Source: Autumnicola sp041679265 (lineage in GTDB: Bacteria; Bacteroidota; Bacteroidia; Flavobacteriales; Flavobacteriaceae). Taken from it: 64,000 nucleotides of DNA. Shown piece after piece: positions 44,238-52,540 of the stretch (position 1 is its first letter; each line of letters starts with the position of its first letter). The notes below the pieces were generated by a model that was not told the origin of the DNA, did not search any database, and saw only the letters and a program-made list of their open reading frames with translations. The stretch spans positions 186,001-250,000 of the forward strand of contig NZ_JBGFSM010000006.1 of NCBI RefSeq assembly GCF_041679265.1, given 5' to 3'. Both the position numbers and the translations under genes were made by a program.

Positions 44238-44615
44238 AAATATTCATATTTTTTAATGCGGCAGGTAACAAACATACTAAAATTTGGGCGGAATCCCCGG
44301 CTCATCCCGGCAACAGGAAGCCTTTTGCTAAAAATATGAGAAAGCAGGCTTAAAAAATGAAATCGGTAATTCAAAAAAGGATTTTCTGCATTTTCAAAAA
44401 AAAACAGCGCAACTAATAAGTGGTAATTATCAGCCATTTTTAAACAGCAAATAGCATGAACCTCTTTGATGGGCAGCTTCCAACCGCAAAAAGAAATTGA
44501 TCAGAAAATAAATATATACTGCCATTCAATAAAAGCCGGGTACAACAACAGGAAATATTTTAGAATTTGAAGTTTCGCGTTGAATAACGGAAACTAACCA
44601 TTAAATTTTTATCTC
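44238..44615. other. Intergenic region upstream of the broken lipoprotein gene
   Basis: This 378-bp stretch separates the metalloprotease gene (minus) from the interrupted lipoprotein gene (plus). I see no coding sequence with normal composition: the 67-codon minus-strand frame at 44234-44437 has no family-like features. No terminator or dyad stands out, and no convincing -7 box was found. Confidence 0.5.
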
Positions 44616-45212
44616 ATGAAAAAGATTATTTATACCAGGATGCTTACGGCAATTTGCTGTTTAGCTTTGTTCGCCTGTTCAAAAAACACTGATGATGGCA
44701 GTAATGAAAATACAACCTTATAGGAAATAAGTGGCGACTACTACCTTACTTTTAGGGTTGACGGGGAACAAATAGTTTATAATTACAATATTGAGGCGGG
44801 CAGCGAAGTGGCTGGATTTATCAATTATTTCAACACCATGATGTATCAACATGTTGTAGACGGCATACTTAACAATTCTGAACCGAATCGTAATTTAATT
44901 ATCTTCAATTTTGCCACGCAAGCACCTGTAGACGGAAATGTTACCTATACCCCATCTAATACGTTCGTTTTTATTCCCATTTACCTGGATGAAAATGGAA
45001 ATCCCTTCGAGGGAATTTTAGAAGGCAACTATAACGTTAGCTCAGATAACGAATTTCGTTTTACAGAAATTACTGAAACTTATCTGGAGGGAATTTTTTC
45101 CGGCACCTTTTACCTTAGTACAGATTCCAGCCAGACTGTCTCCATTACCGATGGCGAATTTAAAGTTCCTAGAATAACTCCCGATGAAGATGATTACCAG
45201 ATGGGGAGATAG
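44616..45212 (+). pseudogene. Lipoprotein gene interrupted by an amber stop at codon 36
   Basis: ATG at 44616 starts MKKIIYTRMLTAICCLALFA with lipobox Cys21 and SKNTDDGSNENTTL, then TAG at 44721-44723. The same frame continues without any other stop to TGA/TAG-type end at 45212, as EISGDYYLTFRVDGEQIVYN and a beta-rich domain ending ITDGEFKVPRITPDEDDYQ. The second part looks like a DUF6252-type fold (low confidence). No internal start would restore a signal peptide. The simplest reading is a recent nonsense mutation (for example CAG or GAG to TAG); a sequencing error is possible. Confidence 0.75.
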
Positions 45213-45540
45213 CCTGCCCATCCTCCAAACTAATGCCCGTAAAAGGAACATAATACTCCCGGCAGGATTTGCAGCCCCACATGGCAGGCCTATTACATGC
45301 CGGTACAAAATCCAGGCTCCAAAGAAATTTTGGAGTATACCGGCGTCCTGAATATTCTTGGACAAAACACTAAAACTGCCACTATTTTCCCTAACTCCAG
45401 AACCCAGATGTTCCTAAAGTAATAGGACATAAAGTATAGTTAAATAATTTCCCTCACACCTTTGATTTTGTAATTTACATCTCGGCAGGTGCTCTCCCCT
45501 TACCTGCTTATCGAAATTATAAATCAAAAAACCAATCATT
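45213..45540. other. Intergenic region upstream of the alcohol dehydrogenase
   Basis: This 328-bp stretch holds no gene I can support. A 41-codon frame at 45297-45422 (MPVQNPGSKEILEYTGVLNI onwards) has no recognisable family. The sequence before the dehydrogenase contains TTTG and TAATTTAC near 45463-45480 but with improper spacing. Confidence 0.45.
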
Positions 45541-46692
45541 ATGTTAGCAATGAATTTTCGCGGCCCGTTTAGAGTACGTGCCGATCATGACCAGCCCTAT
45601 CCTGAAATAGAACATCCTGAAGATGCCATTGTAAGGGTACTGCGTTCCTGTATTTGCGGCTCAGATCTTCACCTATATCATGGGCTTGTACCAGATACCC
45701 GTGTGGGTTCTACCTTTGGGCATGAATTTGTAGGAGAAATTGTAGAAGTAGGATCTTCAGTTCAGAATGTAAAAGTCGGGGATAAAGTAATGGTCCCTTT
45801 TAATATTGCCTGCGGAAAATGTGCCTTTTGCAAACAGGAGCTGTATGGTAATTGTCATGAAGCCAATGCACAGTCTACGGCTGCCGGCGGAATTTTTGGA
45901 TATTCCCATACTGCCGGCGGATATAACGGTGGCCAGGCCGAATATGTAAGAGTACCATATGCTGATGTTGGGCCGACTGTGATTCCTGACTGGATGGATC
46001 CCGATGATGCGGTGCTGTTAACAGATGTAGTGCCAACAGGCTACCAGGCCGCAGAAATGGGTGGCATACAGGAAGGAGATACTGTGGTGGTTTTTGGTGC
46101 AGGACCTATTGGAATTATGGCTGCCAAGTGCGCCTGGCTTTTTGGAGCAGGCCGTGTAATTGTGATAGACCAACTGGATTACCGCCTGGAATTTGCTGAA
46201 AAATATGCTCAATGTGAAGTCTACAACTTCAAAATGCTGGAAGATCCTGTGGTATTCATAAAAAAACAAACAGATTCCCTGGGTGCCGATGTTTGTATTG
46301 ATGCCGTGGGTGCTGAAGCTGCCGGCAATACCATGAACACTCTTATGGGCAGAAAACTATTGTTACAGGGAGGCTCTACCACGGCATTGCACTGGGCCAT
46401 CAATTCAGTTAAAAAAGGAGGGATCGTTTCTATTGTTGGGGTGTACGGACCTATAGATGCTCTGGTTCCCATTGGAAATGTCTTAAATAAAGGAATTACC
46501 ATCCGGGCCAACCAGGCTTCCGTAAAAAGGCTTCTGCCAAGGCTTATAAAACATGTGGAAGATGGTATTATTAATCCAAAAGAATTAATTACGCACCGCA
46601 TTCCGCTGGAAGAGGTTGCAGAAGGCTATCATATCTTTTCTAAAAAACTGGATAACTGTATTAAACCTGTTCTCATACCACCTTCAGCATAG
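45541..46692 (+). CDS. Zinc-dependent medium-chain alcohol dehydrogenase
   Basis: The 383-residue enzyme belongs to the MDR superfamily. Catalytic zinc residues are Cys39 (CGSDLH) and the GHE motif His61-Glu62. The structural zinc is held by Cys91, Cys94, Cys97 and Cys105 (CGKCAFCKQELYGNC). The cofactor fold is VVVFGAGPIGIM, about residues 182-193, with an aspartate after the second strand (VIVIDQ), pointing to NAD+. Relatives include glutathione-independent formaldehyde and aldehyde-dismutase-like dehydrogenases. The 175-residue gene follows 46 bp later. Confidence 0.92.
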   Translation: MLAMNFRGPFRVRADHDQPYPEIEHPEDAIVRVLRSCICGSDLHLYHGLVPDTRVGSTFGHEFVGEIVEVGSSVQNVKVGDKVMVPFNIACGKCAFCKQELYGNCHEANAQSTAAGGIFGYSHTAGGYNGGQAEYVRVPYADVGPTVIPDWMDPDDAVLLTDVVPTGYQAAEMGGIQEGDTVVVFGAGPIGIMAAKCAWLFGAGRVIVIDQLDYRLEFAEKYAQCEVYNFKMLEDPVVFIKKQTDSLGADVCIDAVGAEAAGNTMNTLMGRKLLLQGGSTTALHWAINSVKKGGIVSIVGVYGPIDALVPIGNVLNKGITIRANQASVKRLLPRLIKHVEDGIINPKELITHRIPLEEVAEGYHIFSKKLDNCIKPVLIPPSA

Positions 46693-46738
46693 AGAAGGTG
46701 CAGAGAAAAAACAAGTACAAATTCAAAATTTAAAGATC

Positions 46739-47266
46739 ATGAATGAAGAAACCAATAACGAGGAATTTAAAAATAAACGCGGGGGCGACCACAGCCATAT
46801 TAAAGGCTGGGGAGTAGATGCCGATCCAAAAAATGACCCCACATATCCTATTAAAAAGCGTACCGATGAAGAAATAAGAGGCTACTCCTGGGAGCGGCCT
46901 GAGCAACAGGAAACAGATATTGAAGTGCTGCATTCTATTGAGCGGCCAAATATAACTGCTGTGTTTGGTACTGCAGCACCGCCTTCCGGGCTTAGTGGAA
47001 TGATTAGAAGGTATGCCTATACCAAAAGTGAATCCAGCTATGGAAGGTGGCTGCCACTGGTACTGGCAGATCGTGTGGGAATGGTGGAAGGAGTCCTGGA
47101 CGATCTTAAACACGGGCATATTCCAAATATTTTTGCGGAAAGAGGATGGAAGTCTGAGTGGAAGTATAACCGCAAAAATTTTATTGCGAAAACAGCGACC
47201 ACAGTAGCTTTAACCTCTGCAGTTATTCTTTTATTCGCAAGAAAATCCAAAAAGAAATCCTACTGA
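46739..47266 (+). CDS. Conserved small protein with one C-terminal membrane helix
   Basis: The start at 46739 (MNEETNNEEFKNKRGGDHSH) is preferred. The frame extends to 46616, but that part overlaps the dehydrogenase coding region. The 175-residue product has a hydrophilic N-terminus (KGWGVDADPKNDPTYPIKKR), a central GTAAPPSGLSGMIRRYAYTK segment, and one membrane helix (about 150-167, TATTVALTSAVILLF). This type is often found beside stress-related dehydrogenases in Flavobacteria. Role unknown. A strong terminator follows. Confidence 0.78.
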   Translation: MNEETNNEEFKNKRGGDHSHIKGWGVDADPKNDPTYPIKKRTDEEIRGYSWERPEQQETDIEVLHSIERPNITAVFGTAAPPSGLSGMIRRYAYTKSESSYGRWLPLVLADRVGMVEGVLDDLKHGHIPNIFAERGWKSEWKYNRKNFIAKTATTVALTSAVILLFARKSKKKSY

Positions 47267-47285
47267 AAATTAACTAATGAAGAGA

Positions 47286-47320
47286 AACCTGAAACGGACC
47301 CCGTTTCAGGTTTTTTTTTA
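47286..47320 (+). terminator. Terminator after the dehydrogenase operon
   Basis: A perfect 12-bp stem (AACCTGAAACGG, 47286-... paired with CCGTTTCAGGTT ending at 47312) has a 3-nt loop and is followed by a nine-base T-tract. It lies 19 bp after the stop codon. Confidence 0.93.
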
Positions 47321-47330
47321 TTTGGAACAA

Positions 47331-47786
47331 TCACTGCCTGTTTCTTTTAAAGATATAACGGGTAATAAAAATTCCGCTGTCATCATCTTCCCCGGCATAA
47401 CTCTCCACGCCACTATTTACAAAAACCAGCTCCCATCCTTCCTCGCTTAAAGAATTGATCTTTGAAGTTACTACAGCATCATTAGCAGCAATATTCTGAA
47501 ACCGGATCCCTCCAAGGTTGAAGAAGTTTAGGAGTTTTGTTTCGTCAAATTTCTTCAGCCTTATTTCTCCCCTGTCAGATTTATTGCGTTCGCCATCTTC
47601 TTCAGACCTGCTGGTGGTGAATTCTTTAAAATCCCGGGCTTCCTCACTGCTTATCATCCGGGAACGGCCAATTCCTCCGGGGACTATAGATTCTATTACC
47701 GTAACAATTTTATATTCCACATTTTGTGCAAATACCGCAGCGCCAAAGCACAAAAACAGGCCTAAGCTTAAAAATATCCTTTTCAT
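47331..47786 (-). CDS. Secreted protein with a DUF4177-like C-terminus
   Basis: I set the start at 47786 (MKRIFLSLGLFLCFGAAVFAQ), giving a clean signal peptide; the frame extends 21 bp upstream. The mature part begins NVEYKIVTVIESIVPGGIGR and contains the pattern INSLSEEGWELVFVNSGVES typical of DUF4177-like proteins, whose function is unknown. It is convergent with the dehydrogenase operon. Confidence 0.75.
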   Translation of the reverse strand: MKRIFLSLGLFLCFGAAVFAQNVEYKIVTVIESIVPGGIGRSRMISSEEARDFKEFTTSRSEEDGERNKSDRGEIRLKKFDETKLLNFFNLGGIRFQNIAANDAVVTSKINSLSEEGWELVFVNSGVESYAGEDDDSGIFITRYIFKRNRQ

Positions 47787-47999
47787 ATTAATCCGCTTTA
47801 AAAACAAGCTAATTAATTTAAAAAATGAATATGCTTTAGCTTTTTAATAAATAATTAACTTTTAACGTACTGGTTTTCAGCAACTAAAATAAAATTTTTA
47901 ATCCTTTGGGAATACAGGTAAAAGAACATCAAATCATGATATTGATCATTTTTTCCCCTGCACTTGTCCAGTACTTTTAAGTATAAAATAGTTCATGCC

Positions 48000-48875
48000 A
48001 TGAAAAATATTTTAGTTGCCACCGATTTTTCCAAAGAGGCTTATTGTGCCCTGCATTATGCTACTAAACTTTATAAGAATGAAGAATGCACTTTCTTCAT
48101 TACCAATTTCTATGCGAATGAAGTTGAGATATCTGTTTACAGCATGCTCAATGAAGAAGAGTTTAAAAAGTTACCCGGGCTACAGGCCGCCTCCCATAGC
48201 AAGTGTACCGAGGTGATACATCAAATTACCAGAGATAATAAGCAGACCGCGCATTTTTTTAAAATAATAACCTCAAACCGAAAACTGGTTCATGCCCTTC
48301 CGGAAATTATTCTTGAAATGCATATTGACCTGGTGGTAATGGGCACCCGCGGGCACTCCGGCACAATGACGGGTTTTATGGGCAGCAACACCAGCAGGGT
48401 AATAAAGAAAACAATTCCCTGCCCCCTGCTTGTGGTGCCTGGACAATTACCCTTTAAAGCTCCCGGTAAGATTGCCTTTGCAACTGAATTAAAACATAAA
48501 TTTTCTAATGATTCTCTATATGAGCTGAAAAAAATAGCCGAAAAATCTAATTCCGGAATCAGCATTCTCTACGTGGGGGAAGAAGGCTTTTTAAATGAAA
48601 AACAGAATGAAAACTTAAATAATTTAAAGCTGCTGTTAGAAGGAAACGATTTGGAAGTCACCTTTATTTCTTCTGATGAAGAAGTTTCCAAAGCAATTTC
48701 AACCTATGTAAAACAGCATGGAATTCAGCTCTTAAGCATGATATATTATGCACATAAATTTTCACATACCATTTTCAGAGAACCCGTAATTAGAAAAATA
48801 GACGAGCATCTTTCCCTTCCATTCCTGGTACTTCCGCAGAAAAAAATAAGTATAAAAGCGTCATCCCAAAATTAA
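48000..48875 (+). CDS. Tandem universal stress protein
   Basis: I set the start at 48000 (MKNILVATDFSKEAYCALHY), the normal UspA beginning; the frame runs 36 bp further upstream. Of the 291 residues, the first domain has the ATP-binding signature G-x2-G-x9-G-S (GTRGHSGTMTGFMGSNT). The second (about 150-285) lacks it and ends SLPFLVLPQKK. This one-active, one-degenerate layout is common in flavobacterial Usp proteins. The stop codon overlaps the stop of the convergent ndh gene. Confidence 0.9.
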   Translation: MKNILVATDFSKEAYCALHYATKLYKNEECTFFITNFYANEVEISVYSMLNEEEFKKLPGLQAASHSKCTEVIHQITRDNKQTAHFFKIITSNRKLVHALPEIILEMHIDLVVMGTRGHSGTMTGFMGSNTSRVIKKTIPCPLLVVPGQLPFKAPGKIAFATELKHKFSNDSLYELKKIAEKSNSGISILYVGEEGFLNEKQNENLNNLKLLLEGNDLEVTFISSDEEVSKAISTYVKQHGIQLLSMIYYAHKFSHTIFREPVIRKIDEHLSLPFLVLPQKKISIKASSQN

Positions 48876-50188
48876 ACTCCGGAATGTTCTTTTTCGCTTT
48901 TGGTTTCATGAACCTCCTGGGAGGCAACGCTGTTTGAAGGCCTTATGATCAATCTTAAATCCTGGTTACGGGTAAAATATTCTATAGACCAGTTATAGAA
49001 TGTCCTTATCCTGTTGCGGTAATTTATAAGCGAAAAAAGGTGAATAAACACCCACATAAACCAGGCTATAAATCCACTAAAATGCAGTTTGGGCTTTGGA
49101 ATGTCTGCCACTGCCCTGCTGCTTCCTATAATGGCCATGGACCCTTTGTCTTTATATTTAAAAGCTATCGTTTTTCTGCCCTTTTCTAAATTTCTAAAAT
49201 TTTTGGCCAGGTTTTTTCCCTGTTGGATAGCCACTTGTGCTAACTGCGGGTGCCCGTCTGGAAAATCAGGATCTGTGTGTTGTATACTGCAATCTCCTAT
49301 CGCAAAAATACCGTCCATACCTTCCACCTGGTTGATCTCATTTACCCTTAGCCGGTTTCCCCTCTCATAAGCTTCTGCCGGGAGCCCTTTAAAGATAATA
49401 CCGGTGACCCCGGTGGCCCAGATAAGGTTTTTACTCCTTATGGTTTCTCCGTTCTTAAAGCTTACTATCTCACCATCATAATCTACAATCCGGGTATTTA
49501 AAACCACTTCAACCCCCATTTCTTTCAGGCTCTTCAGGGCGTATTCCTGACTCTTTTTACTCATAGGCGAGAGCAATTCATTCCCGCCGTTTACAATATA
49601 AATTTTTGCTCCGGAGCCTGCTAATTCAGGAAATTCCTTTCTTATAGTATTATTCCGCAATTCTGCAAACATCCCGGAAATTTCTACCCCTGTAGGGCCT
49701 CCGCCTCCAATAACCATGGTAAGCCAAGGCAGGCGTTCCTGCTTATCTTTAATTCGGGAAGCCGCTTCCAGGCGCTGCAACAGCACATTGCGCATACTTA
49801 AGGCATCCTCCAGCGTCTTCATAGGAATCGCATGCTTTTTTAGCTGCTCCAGGCCAAAGAAATTTGTTTTGGTGCCGGTGGCAATTACCAGGTAATCATA
49901 ATCCAGTTCACCATTATCCAGAATGATCTTTTTTTCCTGAGGCACCACCTCCTGCAGTTCCCCCATCCAGAAATGAAAGTTTTCTTTTCCGCGAAAAAGG
50001 TTACGAATGGGATAGGTGATAGAAGAGGGATCCAGATAGCCGGTGGAAACCTGATATAGCAAAGGCGGAAAAAAATTGTAGTTGTTTTTATCTACCAGGG
50101 TCACTTGAAAATTAGCATCTCCCACCAGAGACCTCGCCAGATTTATTCCTGCAAATCCACCGCCAATGATTATTATCCTCTTTTGCAT
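48872..50188 (-). CDS. ndh: Type II NADH dehydrogenase (NDH-2)
   Basis: The 438-residue flavoprotein transfers electrons from NADH to quinone without pumping protons. It has the FAD loop IIIIGGGFAGINLA (5-18), the NAD-binding loop MVIGGGGPTGVEISG, the conserved VDKNNYNFFPPLLYQVSTG and the ATG motif LIWATGVTGI. The C-terminal hydrophobic segment (SGFIAWFMWVFIHLFSL) anchors it to the membrane. It is likely involved in respiration under stress. Confidence 0.92.
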   Translation of the reverse strand: MQKRIIIIGGGFAGINLARSLVGDANFQVTLVDKNNYNFFPPLLYQVSTGYLDPSSITYPIRNLFRGKENFHFWMGELQEVVPQEKKIILDNGELDYDYLVIATGTKTNFFGLEQLKKHAIPMKTLEDALSMRNVLLQRLEAASRIKDKQERLPWLTMVIGGGGPTGVEISGMFAELRNNTIRKEFPELAGSGAKIYIVNGGNELLSPMSKKSQEYALKSLKEMGVEVVLNTRIVDYDGEIVSFKNGETIRSKNLIWATGVTGIIFKGLPAEAYERGNRLRVNEINQVEGMDGIFAIGDCSIQHTDPDFPDGHPQLAQVAIQQGKNLAKNFRNLEKGRKTIAFKYKDKGSMAIIGSSRAVADIPKPKLHFSGFIAWFMWVFIHLFSLINYRNRIRTFYNWSIEYFTRNQDLRLIIRPSNSVASQEVHETKSEKEHSGV

Positions 50189-50314
50189 AATTTTATTCTT
50201 AAGATGGCTTTAAATTAAAGGTTTTCCATAAAAAAGTGAGCCTGGGAATTAAAAATAGCACTTCTTTAAGAAGAGTTTTAACAGCAGTTAAAGAATAGCG
50301 GCAGTTTTCTATTG

Positions 50315-50515
50315 TTATAGCTCCTGTTCATCCTGAAAAATATCTTCTATAGCCAAACCGAATAACTTTGAAAACCGAAAGGCCAGAGGTAAACTGGGAT
50401 CAAATTTTCCCTTCTCTATTGCATTAATGGTTTGCCTGGAAACGCCGGTCTCCTCGGCAAGGCCGGCCTGCGTCATATCACGCTCGGCCCTAAGTACTTT
50501 TAACCGGTTCTTCAT
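50315..50515 (-). CDS. Small XRE-type transcriptional regulator
   Basis: The 66-residue protein is a single Cro/CI helix-turn-helix (MTQAGLAEETGVSRQTINAI) followed by KGKFDPSLPLAFRFSKLFGL and an acidic end (EDIFQDEQEL). Its ATG overlaps the stop of the upstream membrane-protein gene by 4 bp (ATGA), so the two are translationally coupled. Two matching dyads upstream of the pair are likely its operators (see separate entries). Confidence 0.9.
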   Translation of the reverse strand: MKNRLKVLRAERDMTQAGLAEETGVSRQTINAIEKGKFDPSLPLAFRFSKLFGLAIEDIFQDEQEL

Positions 50516-50931
50516 TTATAGCGGGAATTTAATATAAGAATAGAAAACAGGTAACAAAGCCCCATAAGAATAACCACATGAGAAATTTCAGCATCAAAAG
50601 GAATTACATTGGCAATATCCAGGTTTGAATAAGCCAGGCCAACAACCAGGGTTACGCCAAGAGTGATCCCCATTGCTTCAAGAGAAATTTTTCGCTGTAG
50701 TTCATCCAGGTTTCTCAGGTGCCTGATATTGGAAATAACCATTCCTGCTCCCAGGACCAGATTGACTAGAACGGCTATTATTGAAATTGTTTCATTATAA
50801 TCCCAGAGAAAGCGGGATCCAAAATTTACCAGAGCAAAGCTCAGCATCCAGGCGCCAGTCCATGCTGCAAGACGGGTGGTAAGGCGTTTTGCCTCTAAAG
50901 AGCGGAGATTTTTTTGTGTTTCCATAGTCAT
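50512..50931 (-). CDS. Four-helix membrane protein paired with an XRE regulator
   Basis: The start is 50931 (MTMETQKNLRS) or 50925 (METQK); the longer open frame reaches 50994 but would read across an operator. The protein has four predicted membrane helices (AAWTGAWMLSFALVNFG, ISIIAVLVNLVLGAGMV, ITLGVTLVVGLAYSNL and VVILMGLCYLFSILIL), with the family signature NLDELQRKISLEAMGI in between. Such membrane-protein/XRE pairs are widespread, and the function is not established. Confidence 0.82.
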   Translation of the reverse strand: MTMETQKNLRSLEAKRLTTRLAAWTGAWMLSFALVNFGSRFLWDYNETISIIAVLVNLVLGAGMVISNIRHLRNLDELQRKISLEAMGITLGVTLVVGLAYSNLDIANVIPFDAEISHVVILMGLCYLFSILILNSRYK

Positions 50932-50946
50932 GTTAATTTGATTAAA

Positions 50947-50964
50947 TGTAAAGTTATATTTACA
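50947..50964. promoter_or_regulatory. Operator-like dyad 1 of the membrane-protein/XRE operon
   Basis: TGTAAA-N6-TTTACA, 16-22 bp before the membrane-protein start. Its right end overlaps the -7 box by two bases. Together with dyad 2 it shares the longer core AAATGTAAAG-N5-TTTACAA. Confidence 0.6.
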
Positions 50965-50970
50965 AATATA
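50963..50970 (-). promoter_or_regulatory. -7 box of the membrane-protein/XRE operon
   Basis: On the minus strand, TATATTTG (50970-50963) matches TAnnTTTG. There is no good TTTG at 17-20 bp upstream; the -33 region falls on dyad 2 instead. Transcription would start near 50957, inside dyad 1. Confidence 0.5.
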
Positions 50971-50984
50971 TGCATTTTCCCAAA

Positions 50985-51002
50985 TGTAAAGCATCCTTTA
51001 CA
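50985..51002. promoter_or_regulatory. Operator-like dyad 2 of the membrane-protein/XRE operon
   Basis: TGTAAAG-CATC-CTTTACA, a perfect 7-bp inverted repeat of the same form as dyad 1. It covers the -33 region of the operon promoter. The two dyads start 38 bp apart. Confidence 0.62.
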
Positions 51003-51071
51003 AGAAAATTTGTTCAAAGATCTCATTGCTGCTCCTGCTGTTAAATTTTTTATAAGCAGCAGCCTTTATAC

Positions 51072-51101
51072 TTGTCATCCGCAATTTACCTTCTAATTTT
51101 A
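51072..51101 (+). promoter_or_regulatory. Candidate promoter of the ZIP transporter
   Basis: TTG (51072-51074) and TAATTTTA (51094-51101) are 19 bp apart; the last base differs from the TAnnTTTG consensus. The ATG follows at 51127. There is no visible metal-responsive (Fur/Zur-like) dyad here. Confidence 0.38.
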
Positions 51102-51126
51102 GAGAAAATTTTTAATATCGCTTGCT

Positions 51127-51879
51127 ATGCAGGAATGGATAAAAGCGGGACTTTGGGGTTTATTTTCCGGCAGTGCCCTTATCATAGGATCTCTTATTGG
51201 TTACTATATAAAACTATCTCAAAAAACCATTGCTATTGTTATGGGATTTGGGGCCGGTGTCCTTATCTCGGCTTTGTGTTTTGAATTAATGGAAGAAGCT
51301 TTTATACAAAGTGGATTACTTCCCGCTTCTGCAGGCTTTATTTTAGGTGCGGCTATATATTTTCTGGCCAACCTATACCTGGAGCAAAAGGGTGCGAAAC
51401 ACAGAAAGCGGTCCCAGGGCCAGCAACCTACTGAAGACGAAGATGAAGGCAGCGGGATGGCCATTGCCATGGGCGCTCTATTAGATGGTATCCCGGAATC
51501 CATAGCCATTGGAATAAGTTTACTGGAAGGCGGTGCCGTAAGCGCGGCCACTGTAATTGCCATTTTCCTCTCTAATTTACCCGAAGGCCTCTCCAGCGCC
51601 ACAGGGATGAAAAAAGCCGGAAGGTCTAAATTGTTCATTTTTGGCGTTTGGATTTGTATCGCCATTCTATCAGGCCTGGCTTCTGTTTTTGGTTACACGG
51701 TATTCAGCCAGCTTTCTGAAGTTTATATAGGCGCGACACTGGCCATTGCCGCCGGGGCGATCTTAAACATGCTCTCTGCCACCATGATCCCCGAGGCTTT
51801 TGAAAAAGGCCATAACCTTATTGGGCTTATAACGGTATTGGGATTTTTGTCTTCTTTTTTGCTCTCACACCTCGCCTGA
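51127..51879 (+). CDS. ZIP-family divalent metal transporter
   Basis: The 250-residue inner-membrane protein has eight hydrophobic segments. The ZIP metal-binding motifs are present in helices 4 and 5: DGIPESIAIG and SNLPEGLSSATG. The third segment has an acidic FELMEEAF turn. Between helices 3 and 4 lies a hydrophilic loop (KHRKRSQGQQPTEDEDEGS). Zinc is the usual substrate; iron or manganese cannot be excluded. It is divergent from the XRE operon. Confidence 0.92.
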   Translation: MQEWIKAGLWGLFSGSALIIGSLIGYYIKLSQKTIAIVMGFGAGVLISALCFELMEEAFIQSGLLPASAGFILGAAIYFLANLYLEQKGAKHRKRSQGQQPTEDEDEGSGMAIAMGALLDGIPESIAIGISLLEGGAVSAATVIAIFLSNLPEGLSSATGMKKAGRSKLFIFGVWICIAILSGLASVFGYTVFSQLSEVYIGATLAIAAGAILNMLSATMIPEAFEKGHNLIGLITVLGFLSSFLLSHLA

Positions 51880-52024
51880 AACAATTAAGGCAATTTCAAC
51901 AAAATTGTATTACTAAAAAAAATGAGTACTGGCAAAATAAGTTTGACAATCTCTTAATTATGAATGCCTTCCTGCACTGCCCTTTAGAACCGATAGCTGG
52001 AAAGTGGTGAAGGAAGAATAGTGG

Positions 52025-52309
52025 TTATCTGTTCTCTAATGTAAGTCTGTAATTTTCTCTGGCCGCTCTGCTATCCATACGCACCAGCTTATCATTTTTA
52101 AAATAGTAATAACCTATTCGGCTTTGGCTATAACCATAAGGTACTATATAAACCGTCCAGTCCTCATCCATAGAAACCAATTCCTCAAATTTAGCCAGTT
52201 CTTTAAATTCAGCCGCAGACATCCCAAGTTTCGCAGCCGGAGCTTTAGACGAGTAACAGGAAATTAAAAGTATTACCGCAACAACGGCAATCGCAGTATT
52301 TTTAATCAT
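52025..52309 (-). CDS. Small lipoprotein of unknown function
   Basis: The 94-residue protein has a lipobox (LLISC, Cys18) followed by YSSKAPAAKLGMSAAEFKEL. The middle YIVPYGYSQSRIGYYYFKND and the end (DSRAARENYRLTLENR) resemble SmpA/BamE-like small folds, but that is only an impression. It is upstream of the tRNA locus, on the same strand. Confidence 0.6.
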   Translation of the reverse strand: MIKNTAIAVVAVILLISCYSSKAPAAKLGMSAAEFKELAKFEELVSMDEDWTVYIVPYGYSQSRIGYYYFKNDKLVRMDSRAARENYRLTLENR

Positions 52310-52421
52310 AACTATAAGATTTGAAGATGCCCCACAAAAAGTTAGCCAGAATACCTATAGAAGATTAAAAGCAATAGAACAAATGCTATGGAATACATTT
52401 GGAAAAACAATAGAGAAGAAT

Positions 52422-52448
52422 AAAAAAGCCCCTGCATTGCAGAGGCTT
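52422..52448 (-). terminator. Terminator after tRNA-Leu
   Basis: On the minus strand, AAGCCTCTGCA (52448-...) pairs with TGCAGGGGCTT (with one T-G wobble) and ends in six T (52427-52422). It begins 5 bp after the tRNA-Leu 3' end. Confidence 0.85.
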
Positions 52449-52452
52449 TAAG

Positions 52453-52538
52453 TACTCGGGACGGGACTTGAACCCGTACGAACGTTGCTGTTCATTGGAT
52501 TTTAAGTCCAACGTGTCTACCAATTCCACCACCCGAGC
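52453..52538 (-). tRNA. tRNA-Leu (anticodon TAA)
   Basis: An 86-nt class II tRNA: acceptor GCTCGGG with CCCGAGT (closing pair G-U), D-arm TGGTGGAATTGGTAGACAC, anticodon loop ACTTAAAATC with anticodon TAA, a long variable arm (TGAACAGCAACGTTC), and T-arm GGGTTCAAGTCCC. CCA is not encoded. It sits directly after a terminator-like hairpin. Confidence 0.93.
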
Positions 52539-52540
52539 GA

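Noticed and set aside
44234..44437. 67-codon minus-strand ORF between metalloprotease and lipoprotein
   Set aside because: It overlaps the metalloprotease start, and its sequence is Phe/Ser-rich without any motif; it is probably chance.
45297..45422. 41-codon plus-strand ORF upstream of the dehydrogenase
   Set aside because: No family, no promoter and no signal peptide are seen. It could be a gene remnant, but there is not enough to support this.
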